Source: Pelagibius sp. (GTDB lineage Bacteria; Pseudomonadota; Alphaproteobacteria; Kiloniellales; Kiloniellaceae). Taken from it: DNA of 41,097 nucleotides. The DNA lies in contig NZ_JANQOI010000046.1 of assembly GCF_028289705.1 (NCBI RefSeq), forward strand, positions 1 through 41,097, in the 5' to 3' direction. Below are positions 27,590 through 35,661 of the stretch, piece by piece. Within the stretch, counting starts at the first letter, position 1; each line of letters opens with the position of its first letter. The translations under genes and the position numbers were made by a program. The notes under the pieces were generated by a model that was not told where the DNA came from, did not search any database, and saw only the letters and a list, made by a program, of their open reading frames with translations.

Positions 27590-28762
27590 ATGACTCCCAA
27601 TCAGATCCCCAGCCTGAATTTCGATCTGGGCGAGACCGCCGACATGCTGCGCGACACGGTGATGAGCTTCGCCTCCGAGGAGATCGCGCCGCTGGCCGAG
27701 GAGATCGACCGGACGGACAGCTTCCCCCGCCAGCTCTGGCCGAAGATGGGGGCGCTGGGCCTGCACGGCATGACGGTGGAGGAGGAATACGGCGGCGCCG
27801 GCATGGGCTATCTGGAACACTGCGTGGCCATGGAGGAGGTGAGCCGCGCCTCGGCCAGCGTCGGCCTCAGCTACGGCGCCCATTCCAATCTCTGCGTCAA
27901 TCAGATCCGCCGCAACGGTTCGCCCGAACAGAAGCAGCGCTATCTGCCCAAGCTGATCTCCGGCGAACACGTGGGCGCGCTGGCCATGAGCGAACCGGGC
28001 GCCGGCTCGGACGTGGTCGGCATGCGCACCCGCGCCGACAAGAAGGGCGACCGCTACGTCCTGAACGGCAGCAAGATGTGGATCACCAACTGCACCGAGG
28101 CCGATACCCTGGTGATCTATGCCAAGACCGACCCGGACGCCGGGCCGCGCGGCATCAGCGCGTTCCTGGTGGAGAAGGACTTCAAGGGCTTTTCCGTCGC
28201 CCAGAAGCTGGACAAGCTGGGCATGCGCGGCTCGCCCACCGGCGAGCTGGTGTTCGAGGACTGCGAGGTGCCGGAGGAGAACGTTCTCGGTGCCGTCGGC
28301 AAAGGCGTCAACGTGCTGATGTCGGGCCTCGACTACGAGCGGGTGGTGCTGGCCGCCGGCTCCACCGGCATCATGCAGTCCTGCATGGATCTGGTCGTCC
28401 CCTACATCCACGAACGCAAGCAGTTCGGTCAGTCGATCGGCGAGTTCCAGTTGATCCAGGGCAAGGTCGCCGACATGTACACGACGATGAATGCTGCCAA
28501 GGCCTACGTCTACGCCGTAGCCAAGGCCTGCGACCGCGGCGAGACGACCCGCAAGGACGCCGCCGCCGCCATCCTCCATGCCTCGGAGAAGGCCACCTGG
28601 ATGGCGCTGGAGACCATCCAGACCCTGGGCGGCAACGGCTATATCAACGACTATCCCGCCGGCCGCCTGCTGCGCGATGCCAAGCTCTACGAGATCGGCG
28701 CCGGGACCAGCGAGATCCGCCGCATGCTGATCGGCCGCGAACTCTTCAACGAGACCAGGTAG
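27590..28762 (+). CDS. ivd: Isovaleryl-CoA dehydrogenase
   Basis: The 390-residue FAD enzyme oxidises isovaleryl-CoA to 3-methylcrotonyl-CoA in leucine breakdown. The acyl-CoA dehydrogenase fold is complete, including [20 protein letters not shown] and [18 protein letters not shown]. The key diagnostic is the catalytic base: Glu250 in [11 protein letters not shown], as in isovaleryl-CoA dehydrogenases, while the usual C-terminal position reads [12 protein letters not shown] without the Glu of YEGT. It starts at 27590 and is divergent from the KAP gene. The usual partner genes (MCC, liu) are not seen here, although PccA/PccB lies in the same window. Confidence 0.92.
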   Translation: MTPNQIPSLNFDLGETADMLRDTVMSFASEEIAPLAEEIDRTDSFPRQLWPKMGALGLHGMTVEEEYGGAGMGYLEHCVAMEEVSRASASVGLSYGAHSNLCVNQIRRNGSPEQKQRYLPKLISGEHVGALAMSEPGAGSDVVGMRTRADKKGDRYVLNGSKMWITNCTEADTLVIYAKTDPDAGPRGISAFLVEKDFKGFSVAQKLDKLGMRGSPTGELVFEDCEVPEENVLGAVGKGVNVLMSGLDYERVVLAAGSTGIMQSCMDLVVPYIHERKQFGQSIGEFQLIQGKVADMYTTMNAAKAYVYAVAKACDRGETTRKDAAAAILHASEKATWMALETIQTLGGNGYINDYPAGRLLRDAKLYEIGAGTSEIRRMLIGRELFNETR

Positions 28763-28813
28763 GTACCGCTCGGACTAGTTGAAGTTTGGGCGTTACAGTT
28801 CGTATAACATCAT

Positions 28814-29395
28814 ATGGATTGGGTAACTTTTCTTTCGCGGTCGATAGATGCTTTAGCCTGGCCGATCACCGTCGTGATAGTAGCCTTAGTCTTCCGTCGG
28901 CCTATTTTGGAGCTCCTTCCGCTGTTGCGGCATGTGCGTTTTCGCGACATGGAATTGCAGTTCGGCAAAGAGTTGGCGTCAGCGAGAAAAGAAACGGAGG
29001 AACTGGAGTTTCAGAGAGGTGTGACTTTCGATCCGGTTCCAAGATTTCAGAAAGCAGTCGAGCTCGCGACAGCACATCCTCCGGCGGCCATCATGGAAGC
29101 CTGGAAGATCGTTGAGGACGAGCTTAGGCAGCTGGCAGTCAGAACGGGGCAGGAGATTGATCCACGAGATCCAAGTACTGTCTTCACGTCAATGCGGCGT
29201 GAGGGGCGAATCGGCCCCGGCGCTGGCAGCCTGTTCAACCGACTCAGGCGACTCAGAAACGAAGCTGCCCATAGCATCAATATCGATATAGGAGAAGGCC
29301 AAGCTTTGGAGTACGTGGATTTGGCGGAGACGATGGCAGCATTTATTTCTAATCTGGGAAAAAAGCGTAGTGCCCGCCCCAAAGACAAATCGTAA
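28814..29395 (+). CDS. Membrane-anchored protein with a HEPN-like domain
   Basis: The 193-residue protein begins with a membrane helix (LAWPITVVIVALVFRRPI) followed by a charged FRDMELQFGKEL segment and then a soluble part of about 140 residues. The end of this has SLFNRLRRLRNEAAHSINID, which carries the R-N-x3-H pattern of DUF4145/HEPN RNase-fold domains, then GQALEYVDLAETM. HEPN proteins are common in toxin and defence systems (family knowledge) but no partner antitoxin is obvious. The gene has lower GC than its surroundings, which begins just after ivd, so it and its neighbour may be foreign. Confidence 0.65.
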   Translation: MDWVTFLSRSIDALAWPITVVIVALVFRRPILELLPLLRHVRFRDMELQFGKELASARKETEELEFQRGVTFDPVPRFQKAVELATAHPPAAIMEAWKIVEDELRQLAVRTGQEIDPRDPSTVFTSMRREGRIGPGAGSLFNRLRRLRNEAAHSINIDIGEGQALEYVDLAETMAAFISNLGKKRSARPKDKS

Positions 29396-29485
29396 AGCCA
29401 TCGAGCCAAGGGGGCGTTCATGGAGTGCTCACCCGAAAAGCTCTTCATCTAGGGTGAGGTAGGGTCCCCCTTTGTCCAAAGAACT

Positions 29486-30082
29486 GTGTTCTCGGAAATG
29501 AAGCAGGCGGATTTCGGATTTGAGTGTTCATTCCAGATCGACGGATCTTCACGCTCCCAAATTCAGCAAGCCTACGATCACACTGTAAGTTACGGCGCGA
29601 GGCTGGCAGCATTTTCTGCTTGTGAGCCGCTGCGTACATTTGGACCTTTTCATGAAAGGCAGGAACAGCTGGCCATCGATGATCTGACAAGCTTCGGCCT
29701 GCACTCCCGTCGGCTTGCCGAACTCACTCAGACACGGAGATTGTTTCGAGCACGTGGTGTCTTGGTAAAGGGGAAACATGGTGCAACTGAAAAGGACCCG
29801 TTCGACATTCTCAACATGGTCATTCATCACAAGGATCTTCGGATAATCAGGAATCTAATGGTACTTAAGCTATTGATAGGCAAAGCGCCTTCTTGGCAGG
29901 GGCTAAATTTTGAAGATTGGTATAGCTACATCTCACCCGTAGTCTATGTAAAGTCAGACCGAAATAAGGAGGCTGCCTTTATTCTGCTTCCGTTCCTGGA
30001 ACTCTTCCAAAAGAGGGTGATCTTGAGAATTGTCTCGATCTGCGAGGAGAATGGTATTCATCTTGATCTAGAAGAATACTGA
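29486..30082 (+). CDS. Hypothetical protein in the lower-GC insert
   Basis: The 198-residue protein has no motif I recognise. It is helical in appearance, and has clustered His in IHHKDLRIIRNLM near the middle. Start is uncertain: GTG at 29486 or ATG at 29498, both with weak ribosome sites. It is clearly lower in GC, particularly 29800-30080, than the typical genes of the window. It follows the HEPN-like gene by 90 bases on the same strand, so the two may work together, but this is inference. No secretion signal or membrane helix. Confidence 0.5.
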   Translation: MFSEMKQADFGFECSFQIDGSSRSQIQQAYDHTVSYGARLAAFSACEPLRTFGPFHERQEQLAIDDLTSFGLHSRRLAELTQTRRLFRARGVLVKGKHGATEKDPFDILNMVIHHKDLRIIRNLMVLKLLIGKAPSWQGLNFEDWYSYISPVVYVKSDRNKEAAFILLPFLELFQKRVILRIVSICEENGIHLDLEEY

Positions 30083-30191
30083 ATTGGGAGTAGCTCTACC
30101 GAGGCTTGATACTCCAAGACGATAATACACGAGCCCAACGGTGTTGTCTCATCCGGCCAAGTGATGTTCTCTAGCGGGGGAGGAGGGAGCG

Positions 30192-30383
30192 ATGGCCCTG
30201 GCGATGAAACCGGCCTGCGAGCGCTGCAAGAACGGTCTCGCAATGGACGGGAAGGCCTTCATCTGCAGCTACGAGTGCACCTTTTGTCCGGCCTGCAGCG
30301 ACGCCATGGCGGGGCGCTGCCCCAACTGCGGCGGCGAACTGGTGGCACGGCCGCGGCGTGCCGAACAGCCGGTGGTCGCCTGA
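30192..30383 (+). CDS. DUF1272-family zinc-binding protein
   Basis: The 63-residue protein matches DUF1272. It has two zinc-ribbon-like halves: CERCKNGLAM near residue 9, ICSYECTFCPACSDAMAG in the middle, and RCPNCGGEL near the end, giving about seven Cys. Its function is not known; it is common in proteobacteria as a small stand-alone protein. It is followed by the SDR gene after 69 bases. Confidence 0.85.
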   Translation: MALAMKPACERCKNGLAMDGKAFICSYECTFCPACSDAMAGRCPNCGGELVARPRRAEQPVVA

Positions 30384-30452
30384 TCTGATTTCGGCGCCGC
30401 GGCCCGCCCCAGGGCGGACCCGCAGCGCTCTTGGGTTTCTTGGGAGAACAGT

Positions 30453-31133
30453 TTGCCGACAGTCCTCGTTACCGGTGCCAATCGTGGTCTTGGCCTGGAG
30501 TTCGTACGGACCTTTGCCGACGACGGCTGGCGCGTGCATGCCTGCGCGCGCAACATCGAAAAGGCCAAGGCCATCAAGTCGCTGTCGGGTGACGTCAACT
30601 GCCACCGGCTGGATGTGACCGACGGCCTGAAGGTCGCGAGCCTGGCCCGCAGTCTGGCGGAGGAACCGCTGGACCTGCTGATCAACAATGCCGGCGCCTA
30701 TGGCCCGCGCACCGGCTTCGGCGAGACCGACTACGAGGAATGGGCCTCGGTCCTGCAGGTCAACACCCTGGCGCCGCTGCGGCTGGTTGAGCGCTTTGTC
30801 GGCGTGCTGGAACAGGGCGAGGGCAAGACCGTCGTCAACATCTCCAGCCGCATGGGCTCCATCGCCTCCAACAGCAGCGGCGGCTCCTACATCTACCGCA
30901 GCTCCAAGGCGGCCTTGAACATGATCACCAAGGGCCTCTCCGTCGACCTGGGCCCCAGGGGCTTCACCGTCGTCTCCTTTCACCCGGGCTGGGTGCAGAC
31001 CGACATGGGCGGCGAGAGCGCCGACATCCCGGTGCAGGAATCGGTGGCCGGCATGCGCAAAGTCATCGCCGGGCTGACCACCGCCGACAACGGACGCTTC
31101 TTCAACTTCGACGGCGAGGAACTGCCGTGGTGA
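30453..31133 (+). CDS. Short-chain dehydrogenase/reductase
   Basis: The 226-residue oxidoreductase has the [12 protein letters not shown] nucleotide loop, [10 protein letters not shown], the catalytic Ser in NISSRMGSI and the Tyr/Lys pair in [12 protein letters not shown]. The substrate is unknown. A TTG start at 30453 is chosen because GGGAGA is about 6 bases upstream and no ATG lies before the conserved Rossmann start. The stop overlaps the next gene's start region, so it is probably one transcript with the DUF3291 gene and the acyl-CoA dehydrogenase. Confidence 0.87.
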   Translation: MPTVLVTGANRGLGLEFVRTFADDGWRVHACARNIEKAKAIKSLSGDVNCHRLDVTDGLKVASLARSLAEEPLDLLINNAGAYGPRTGFGETDYEEWASVLQVNTLAPLRLVERFVGVLEQGEGKTVVNISSRMGSIASNSSGGSYIYRSSKAALNMITKGLSVDLGPRGFTVVSFHPGWVQTDMGGESADIPVQESVAGMRKVIAGLTTADNGRFFNFDGEELPW

Positions 31134-31645
31134 AGGGCTCCTGCCACCTGGCACAGATCAACGTCGGGCGCCTCATCGCCCCCCTCGACGATCCCCGGAT
31201 CGCCGGCTTCGTCGAACGGCTGGACGAGATCAACGCCCTGGCCGAGCGCAGCCCGGGCTATGTCTGGCGCCTGCAGAGCGACAGCGGCAATGCCACCGAC
31301 ATTCAGGTCAGCGACGATCCCAACTTCATCATCAACGTGTCGGTCTGGGAAGACCTCGAATCCCTCTTCGCCTATGTCTACAAGACCGACCACACAAAGG
31401 TGATGGCCCAGCGCCGCAAATGGTTCGAGAAACCCGCCGGCGCCTTCATGGCCCTCTGGTGGGTTCCGGCGGGGCACCTGCCCAGCGTCGAAGAGGGCTT
31501 GCGGCGGGTGGCGCTGCTGGACCGCAAGGGACCGACGGAGAGGGCCTTCACCTTCAAGGTTGCCTTCGACCCTGCGGGCCGGCCCCTGGACCGCAGTGCC
31601 CTGGTGCGCCCCGCCCCTGTTCCCACCGCCGAGCCATGCTTCTGA
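31127..31645 (+). CDS. DUF3291-family protein
   Basis: The 172-residue protein is DUF3291, a small dimeric alpha/beta-barrel-like family related to antibiotic-biosynthesis monooxygenases by shape (family knowledge). Family segments seen are [50 protein letters not shown] and [16 protein letters not shown]. Two GTG codons, 31127 and 31130, are possible starts; the first is better spaced from a GAGG. It overlaps the SDR stop and its end overlaps the next gene's start by 10 bases (31636-31645), so the trio is tightly coupled. The role in acyl-CoA metabolism is not known. Confidence 0.85.
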   Translation: MVKGSCHLAQINVGRLIAPLDDPRIAGFVERLDEINALAERSPGYVWRLQSDSGNATDIQVSDDPNFIINVSVWEDLESLFAYVYKTDHTKVMAQRRKWFEKPAGAFMALWWVPAGHLPSVEEGLRRVALLDRKGPTERAFTFKVAFDPAGRPLDRSALVRPAPVPTAEPCF

Positions 31646-32772
31646 ACGAAGAGCAGAGCCTGATCCGTGACACCGCGCGGGACTTCGCCCGCGAGCAGTT
31701 GGCGCCGCAGGCGGCGGCCTGGGACCGCGAGGCGCGCTTTCCCAAGGACGCCATCGCAGCCATGGGCGAGTTGGGCTTCATGGGCATGCTGGTGCCGCCG
31801 GACTGGGACGGGGCGGGCACCGACCATGTTTCCTATGCTCTCGCGCTGATGGAGGTGGCGGCCGGCGATGGCTCCTGCTCCACCATCATGTCGGTGCACA
31901 ACTCCGTCGGCTGCATGCCGATCCTGAAGTTCGGGTCCGCCGAACAGAAGGCACGCTTCCTGAAGCCCATGGCACGGGGCGAGATGCTGGGGGCCTTCTG
32001 CCTCACCGAACCGCAGGCCGGCTCCGACGCCGCGGCGATCAAGACCCGGGCCGAGCGCGACGGCAACCACTACGTCATGAACGGGGTGAAGCAGTTCATC
32101 ACTTCCGGCGAGAACGCCGACGTCGCTATCGTCTTCGCCGTCACCGATCCGGACAAGGGCAAGCGCGGCATCTCCGCCTTCGTCGTGCCCACCGACACCC
32201 CCGGCTATCAGGTGGCCTCGGTGGAGAAGAAGCTGGGCCAGAAGGCCTCCGACACCTGCCAGATCGTCTTCGAGGACTGCCGGCTCACCCCCGACCTGCT
32301 GTTGGGCGAAGAGGGGGAGGGCTACAAGATCGCCCTCTCCAACCTCGAGGGTGGGCGCATCGGTATCGGCGCCCAGTCCGTCGGCATGGCGCGGGCGGCC
32401 TACGAGGCGGCGCTTGCCTATGCTCGCGACCGCGAGACCTTCGGCAGCGCCATCATCGACCACCAGGCCGTGGCCTTTCGCCTCGCCGACATGGCCACCC
32501 GGATTCACGCCGCGGAGTTGATGGTGCTGCACGCCGCGGCCCTGCGCGACGCCGGGCGCCCCTGCCTGAAAGAAGCTGCCATGGCTAAGCTGCAGGCCTC
32601 CGAGATGGCCGAAGAGGTCTGCTCCGACGCCCTGCAGATCCACGGCGGCTACGGCTATCTGGCCGACTATCCCGTCGAGCGTATCTACCGCGATGTCCGG
32701 GTCTGCCAGATCTACGAGGGTACCTCCGACATCCAGCGTCTGATCATCGCCCGCCAGATCGCTCTGGACTGA
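31636..32772 (+). CDS. Acyl-CoA dehydrogenase (short/branched-chain type)
   Basis: The 378-residue flavoprotein oxidises an acyl-CoA to its enoyl-CoA, passing electrons to ETF. It starts at ATG 31636. The FAD/substrate motifs [17 protein letters not shown] and [16 protein letters not shown] are present, and the catalytic Glu is in the C-terminal [17 protein letters not shown]. It most resembles short- or branched-chain acyl-CoA dehydrogenases. Together with ivd (3.9 kb upstream) and PccA/PccB it suggests branched-chain amino-acid breakdown. A GC-rich terminator follows at 32848-32882. Confidence 0.88.
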   Translation: MLLNEEQSLIRDTARDFAREQLAPQAAAWDREARFPKDAIAAMGELGFMGMLVPPDWDGAGTDHVSYALALMEVAAGDGSCSTIMSVHNSVGCMPILKFGSAEQKARFLKPMARGEMLGAFCLTEPQAGSDAAAIKTRAERDGNHYVMNGVKQFITSGENADVAIVFAVTDPDKGKRGISAFVVPTDTPGYQVASVEKKLGQKASDTCQIVFEDCRLTPDLLLGEEGEGYKIALSNLEGGRIGIGAQSVGMARAAYEAALAYARDRETFGSAIIDHQAVAFRLADMATRIHAAELMVLHAAALRDAGRPCLKEAAMAKLQASEMAEEVCSDALQIHGGYGYLADYPVERIYRDVRVCQIYEGTSDIQRLIIARQIALD

Positions 32773-32847
32773 GCGGCGATCTGACTTCGCGCCCTTGTGA
32801 TGGTGGCGGTTGCGACGGTGTTGACCGATAATCCCGCCTTGAACGAT

Positions 32848-32882
32848 GGGTCCCGGGGGTCGTTTCCTCCCCGGGGCCCTTT
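32848..32882 (+). terminator. Candidate intrinsic terminator after the acyl-CoA dehydrogenase gene
   Basis: An 11-bp GC-rich stem (GGGTCCCGGGG at 32848-32858 with CCCCGGGGCCC at 32869-32879, one G-T pair) with a 10-base loop is followed by a short T run. The T tract is only three bases, so efficiency is doubtful. Confidence 0.55.
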
Positions 32883-32921
32883 CCCGACAAGCGTCAACAA
32901 AGCGAGGCGGATACGGTCGTC

Positions 32922-33524
32922 ATGGCAGCGCCGATTGAGTTCTATTTCGATTTTTCCAGTCCCTACGGCTATCTGGCCGCTCAGCGGGTCGACGAAATCG
33001 GCGCGCGCTGTGGGCGGGATGTCGCCTGGCACCCGATCCTGCTGGGGGTGATGTTCCGGGAAACCGGCAGCCAGCCCCTGCTGGGCATTCCCATGAAGGG
33101 CGACTATTCGCGCCACGATCTGGAGCGCTCGGCCCGCCTGATCGGCGTGCCCTTTGCCTTGCCTCCCGGCTTTCCCTTCATGTCCGTGGCCGCGGCGCGT
33201 GCCTACTATTGGATGGCCGATCAGGACCGCACCAAGGCCGTCGCCCTGGCCAAGGCGCTGTATCACGAGGCCTTCGGCGCGGGCCGCGACATCGATTCGG
33301 CGTCGGCGGTGGTAGAGATCTGTGCCGGTCTGGGCGTCGATGCGGCCGCGCTCGGCGCCGCCCTCAAGGACCCGGCGATCAAGCAGCGCTTGCGCGCGGA
33401 AGTGGAGGCGGCCCTCGCCAAAGGCGTCTTTGGATCGCCCCTTATTCTTGTTGACGGGGAAGCCTTCTGGGGCCATGACCGTCTAGACCATGTGGCCTTA
33501 TGGCTGGAGCGCGGCGGCTGGTAG
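32922..33524 (+). CDS. 2-hydroxychromene-2-carboxylate isomerase-like DsbA-fold protein
   Basis: The 200-residue protein belongs to the glutathione S-transferase kappa/DsbA-like family. It has the FYFDFSSPYGYLAAQR N-terminus with the catalytic Ser that replaces the CxxC of DsbA, and the C-terminal GVFGSPLILVDGEAFWGHDRL. Members isomerise 2-hydroxychromene-2-carboxylate in aromatic breakdown with glutathione as cofactor, or do related chemistry. No other aromatic-degradation genes are seen, so the substrate is not certain. It starts at 32922. Confidence 0.87.
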   Translation: MAAPIEFYFDFSSPYGYLAAQRVDEIGARCGRDVAWHPILLGVMFRETGSQPLLGIPMKGDYSRHDLERSARLIGVPFALPPGFPFMSVAAARAYYWMADQDRTKAVALAKALYHEAFGAGRDIDSASAVVEICAGLGVDAAALGAALKDPAIKQRLRAEVEAALAKGVFGSPLILVDGEAFWGHDRLDHVALWLERGGW

Positions 33525-33638
33525 CTTTCGCCCGCTTCTGAGCCACGCCAGTGGCAATTGTGCACCTGCGACAAGGCTTCCCGGCGCTGATCTGTTCGGC
33601 CAGACCGGGATCCGTCGCTGATTTTCTGTGAAGGTCTT
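33525..33638. other. Short gap before the second MITE-like element
   Basis: This 114-base stretch contains no gene and no terminator I can recognise. It ends at the left repeat of the element at 33639. Confidence 0.4.
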
Positions 33639-33903
33639 AATACCAATTGGCCCTGATAATGACCTATTTCACCGCTTTTTGGGTTCCGCTGGTTAGGAGC
33701 GGGTTGTGCCGTGGTGTGGATGCACCACAAACGGCCCACGACGCGGCCAGCGGAACCCAAAAGGCGACCTATGGTGGGGTGGATTTGCCCTGCGGAGGCG
33801 TCGCGCCGCTTGCCCGATGCCCCGCATCGCGCTGCGCGGCGCTCCTACCCGAAGGGCAAATCCACTCCCATGAAATAGGCCATTATCAGGGCCAATTGGT
33901 ATT
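33639..33903. mobile_element. MITE-like element with 33-bp terminal inverted repeats
   Basis: The ends are AATACCAATTGGCCCTGATA... at 33639-33671 and its inverse at 33871-33903, matching at 32 of 33 positions. The 199-base interior has no useful reading frame but contains further nested pairs, such as TTTTTGGGTTCCGCTGG with CCAGCGGAACCCAAAA, and GTGGATTTGCCCT with AGGGCAAATCCAC. The 265-bp element ends 9 bases before the cyclase gene start at 33913. Such long terminal repeats without a transposase are typical of a MITE. Target duplication is not clear. Confidence 0.8.
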
Positions 33904-33912
33904 GGGTAGTTC

Positions 33913-34806
33913 ATGAGTAACGGACCGTCAGACAAGCCTGACAAGGAGGATCAGAACCTTGCGGTTCTTTTCGCCGACATGGACGGCAGCACCAAGCTGT
34001 ACGAGATCTATGGCGATGAGACCGCGCACCGCCTGACCGCCGAATGCCTGACGGTGCTGGATGCCCAGGCCGGGCTTGCCGGCGGACGGGTGGTCAAGAC
34101 TTCCGGCGACGGTTTGATGGCGGTCTTTGCCACGCCCGACGAGGCCTTTCGCGCGGCGACCCTGATGCGCGACGCACACAAGGACGCGCAGGTCTCGATC
34201 CACGCCGGCTTTCACTTCGGGCCGGTTATCGAAGACTCCGGGGATTTCTACGGCGATACGGTGAATGTGGCGGCGCGGGTCACGGATCTGGCCAAGGCCG
34301 GCGAAATCCTGGTGACCGAAGACACCGTGGTCCGGCTTTCGCCGCCGTTTCGCAGCTCCACCCGATGGATCGACAAAGCGGCCATGAAGGGCAAGAAAGA
34401 CCCGGTTGCCATCTACGAGGTGATCACCGAGGACGAGAACGCCACGGTCATCCGCGGACCGCTGGTGCAGGCGGAGAGCGACACACTGCGCCTCGACCTG
34501 GCGCACAAGGGCCAGACCTACAGCCTGGAGGAGCCCATGGCAGAGTTCGTGATGGGGCGCCAGGAAGACTGCGACCTGATGGTCGACAGCTCCTATGCCT
34601 CGCGGCGTCACGCGACGATCCAGGCCATTCGGGGCAAGGTATTTCTGAAGGATCACAGTACGAACGGCACGTACGTACGCAACGATGTCGGTGAGATTGC
34701 CTATGTGAAGCGGGAGACGGTGCAGTTGGTCGGCAAGGGCGGCATCTATCTGGGACGCGAACCGGACCTGGCCGGCGACGATGAGATCCGCTTCAATCTG
34801 CCCTGA
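33913..34806 (+). CDS. Class III adenylate/guanylate cyclase with an FHA domain
   Basis: The 297-residue cytoplasmic protein has a class III nucleotide cyclase (about 15-170) with the metal Asp in LFADMDGST, the Lys/Asp pair in VKTSGDGLMAVF, and the NVAARV motif in DFYGDTVNVAARVTDL, so the catalytic set looks intact. The C-terminal half (about 195-290) is an FHA phosphothreonine-binding domain with MGRQEDCDL, SSYASRRHATI and FLKDHSTNGTYVR. This ties cyclic nucleotide output to phosphopeptide recognition. It starts nine bases after a MITE-like element and has no clear ribosome site, so the element may have changed its translation or promoter. It is followed by PP2C and kinase genes. Confidence 0.9.
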   Translation: MSNGPSDKPDKEDQNLAVLFADMDGSTKLYEIYGDETAHRLTAECLTVLDAQAGLAGGRVVKTSGDGLMAVFATPDEAFRAATLMRDAHKDAQVSIHAGFHFGPVIEDSGDFYGDTVNVAARVTDLAKAGEILVTEDTVVRLSPPFRSSTRWIDKAAMKGKKDPVAIYEVITEDENATVIRGPLVQAESDTLRLDLAHKGQTYSLEEPMAEFVMGRQEDCDLMVDSSYASRRHATIQAIRGKVFLKDHSTNGTYVRNDVGEIAYVKRETVQLVGKGGIYLGREPDLAGDDEIRFNLP

Positions 34807-34881
34807 CAGCACCGCCGAGGTGCCGGGCGCTGCACGTCCAGCTTCGCTTTGCAGCCGGCGGCCGTTGGGAACCTAGGAAGA

Positions 34882-35661
34882 ATGTCGCAGAACAGGGGAG
34901 GAAACGAGCTGGCGGCGGCCGATGGAGGCTCGGCGATCACCACGCTCGGGCACCAAAGCGACGTGGGCCGGGTCCGGCGCCACAACGAGGACAGCTATGC
35001 CCTGCGCGACGACCTGGGCCTGTGGATAGTGGCCGACGGCATGGGGGGCGCCGCAGCCGGGGAGAAAGCCAGTGCCATCGTGGTCGAGGTGGTCGCCCGC
35101 GAAGTGGCCGAGGGTGCGCCCCTTGAGGCGGCCATCGCCGAAGCCAACCGCTCGATCCTGGATGCGGTGCGGGCCGGCGAGGGCCGGCGCGGCATGGGCT
35201 CGACCGTGGTGGCCGCCCGCGTCTCCGGCAGTGCCTATGACGTGGTCTGGGTCGGCGATGCCCGGGCCTACCTCTGGGCCGGCGGGCTGCAGCGCCTGTC
35301 TCACGATCACTCGCGGGTCCAGGAACTGGTCGATGCCGGGCTGATCACCGAGGCGGAGGCCCGCAGCCATCCCCACCGCAGCGTCATTACCCGGGTTCTG
35401 GGCGGCCCGGACGGCACCGCTGCGGCGCCCGACCGGGTGAGCGGATCGCTGAACCCCGGGGAGGGGCTGTTGCTCTGCAGCGACGGATTGACCTCCGAGG
35501 TGGAGGATGAGGAGATCGCCCGCGTGTTGTCCGAGGGAATGAGCGACACCGCGTCCGGCCAGCGTGCGGTCGACCGGCTGGTGGCGCGGGCGCTTGAAGA
35601 GGGCGGCAGCGACAACGTCACCGTTGTCCTGATCGGCCTGCCACAGGGCGTGGCGCCGTGA
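34882..35661 (+). CDS. PP2C-type serine/threonine phosphatase
   Basis: The 259-residue protein phosphatase has all the PP2C metal motifs: SDVGRVRRHNEDSYALRDD, VADGMGGAAAGEKAS, GMGSTVVAARV, VGDARAYLWA, LLLCSDGLTSEVEDEEI and SDNVTVVLIGLP. It removes phosphate from Ser/Thr residues. The ATG at 34882 has TAGGAAG upstream; an in-frame ATG at 34849 is less likely. The stop overlaps the kinase GTG by 4 bases (35658-35661), so phosphatase and kinase are translationally coupled, which suggests they act on the same proteins, probably including the kinase itself and FHA-binding partners. Confidence 0.92.
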   Translation: MSQNRGGNELAAADGGSAITTLGHQSDVGRVRRHNEDSYALRDDLGLWIVADGMGGAAAGEKASAIVVEVVAREVAEGAPLEAAIAEANRSILDAVRAGEGRRGMGSTVVAARVSGSAYDVVWVGDARAYLWAGGLQRLSHDHSRVQELVDAGLITEAEARSHPHRSVITRVLGGPDGTAAAPDRVSGSLNPGEGLLLCSDGLTSEVEDEEIARVLSEGMSDTASGQRAVDRLVARALEEGGSDNVTVVLIGLPQGVAP

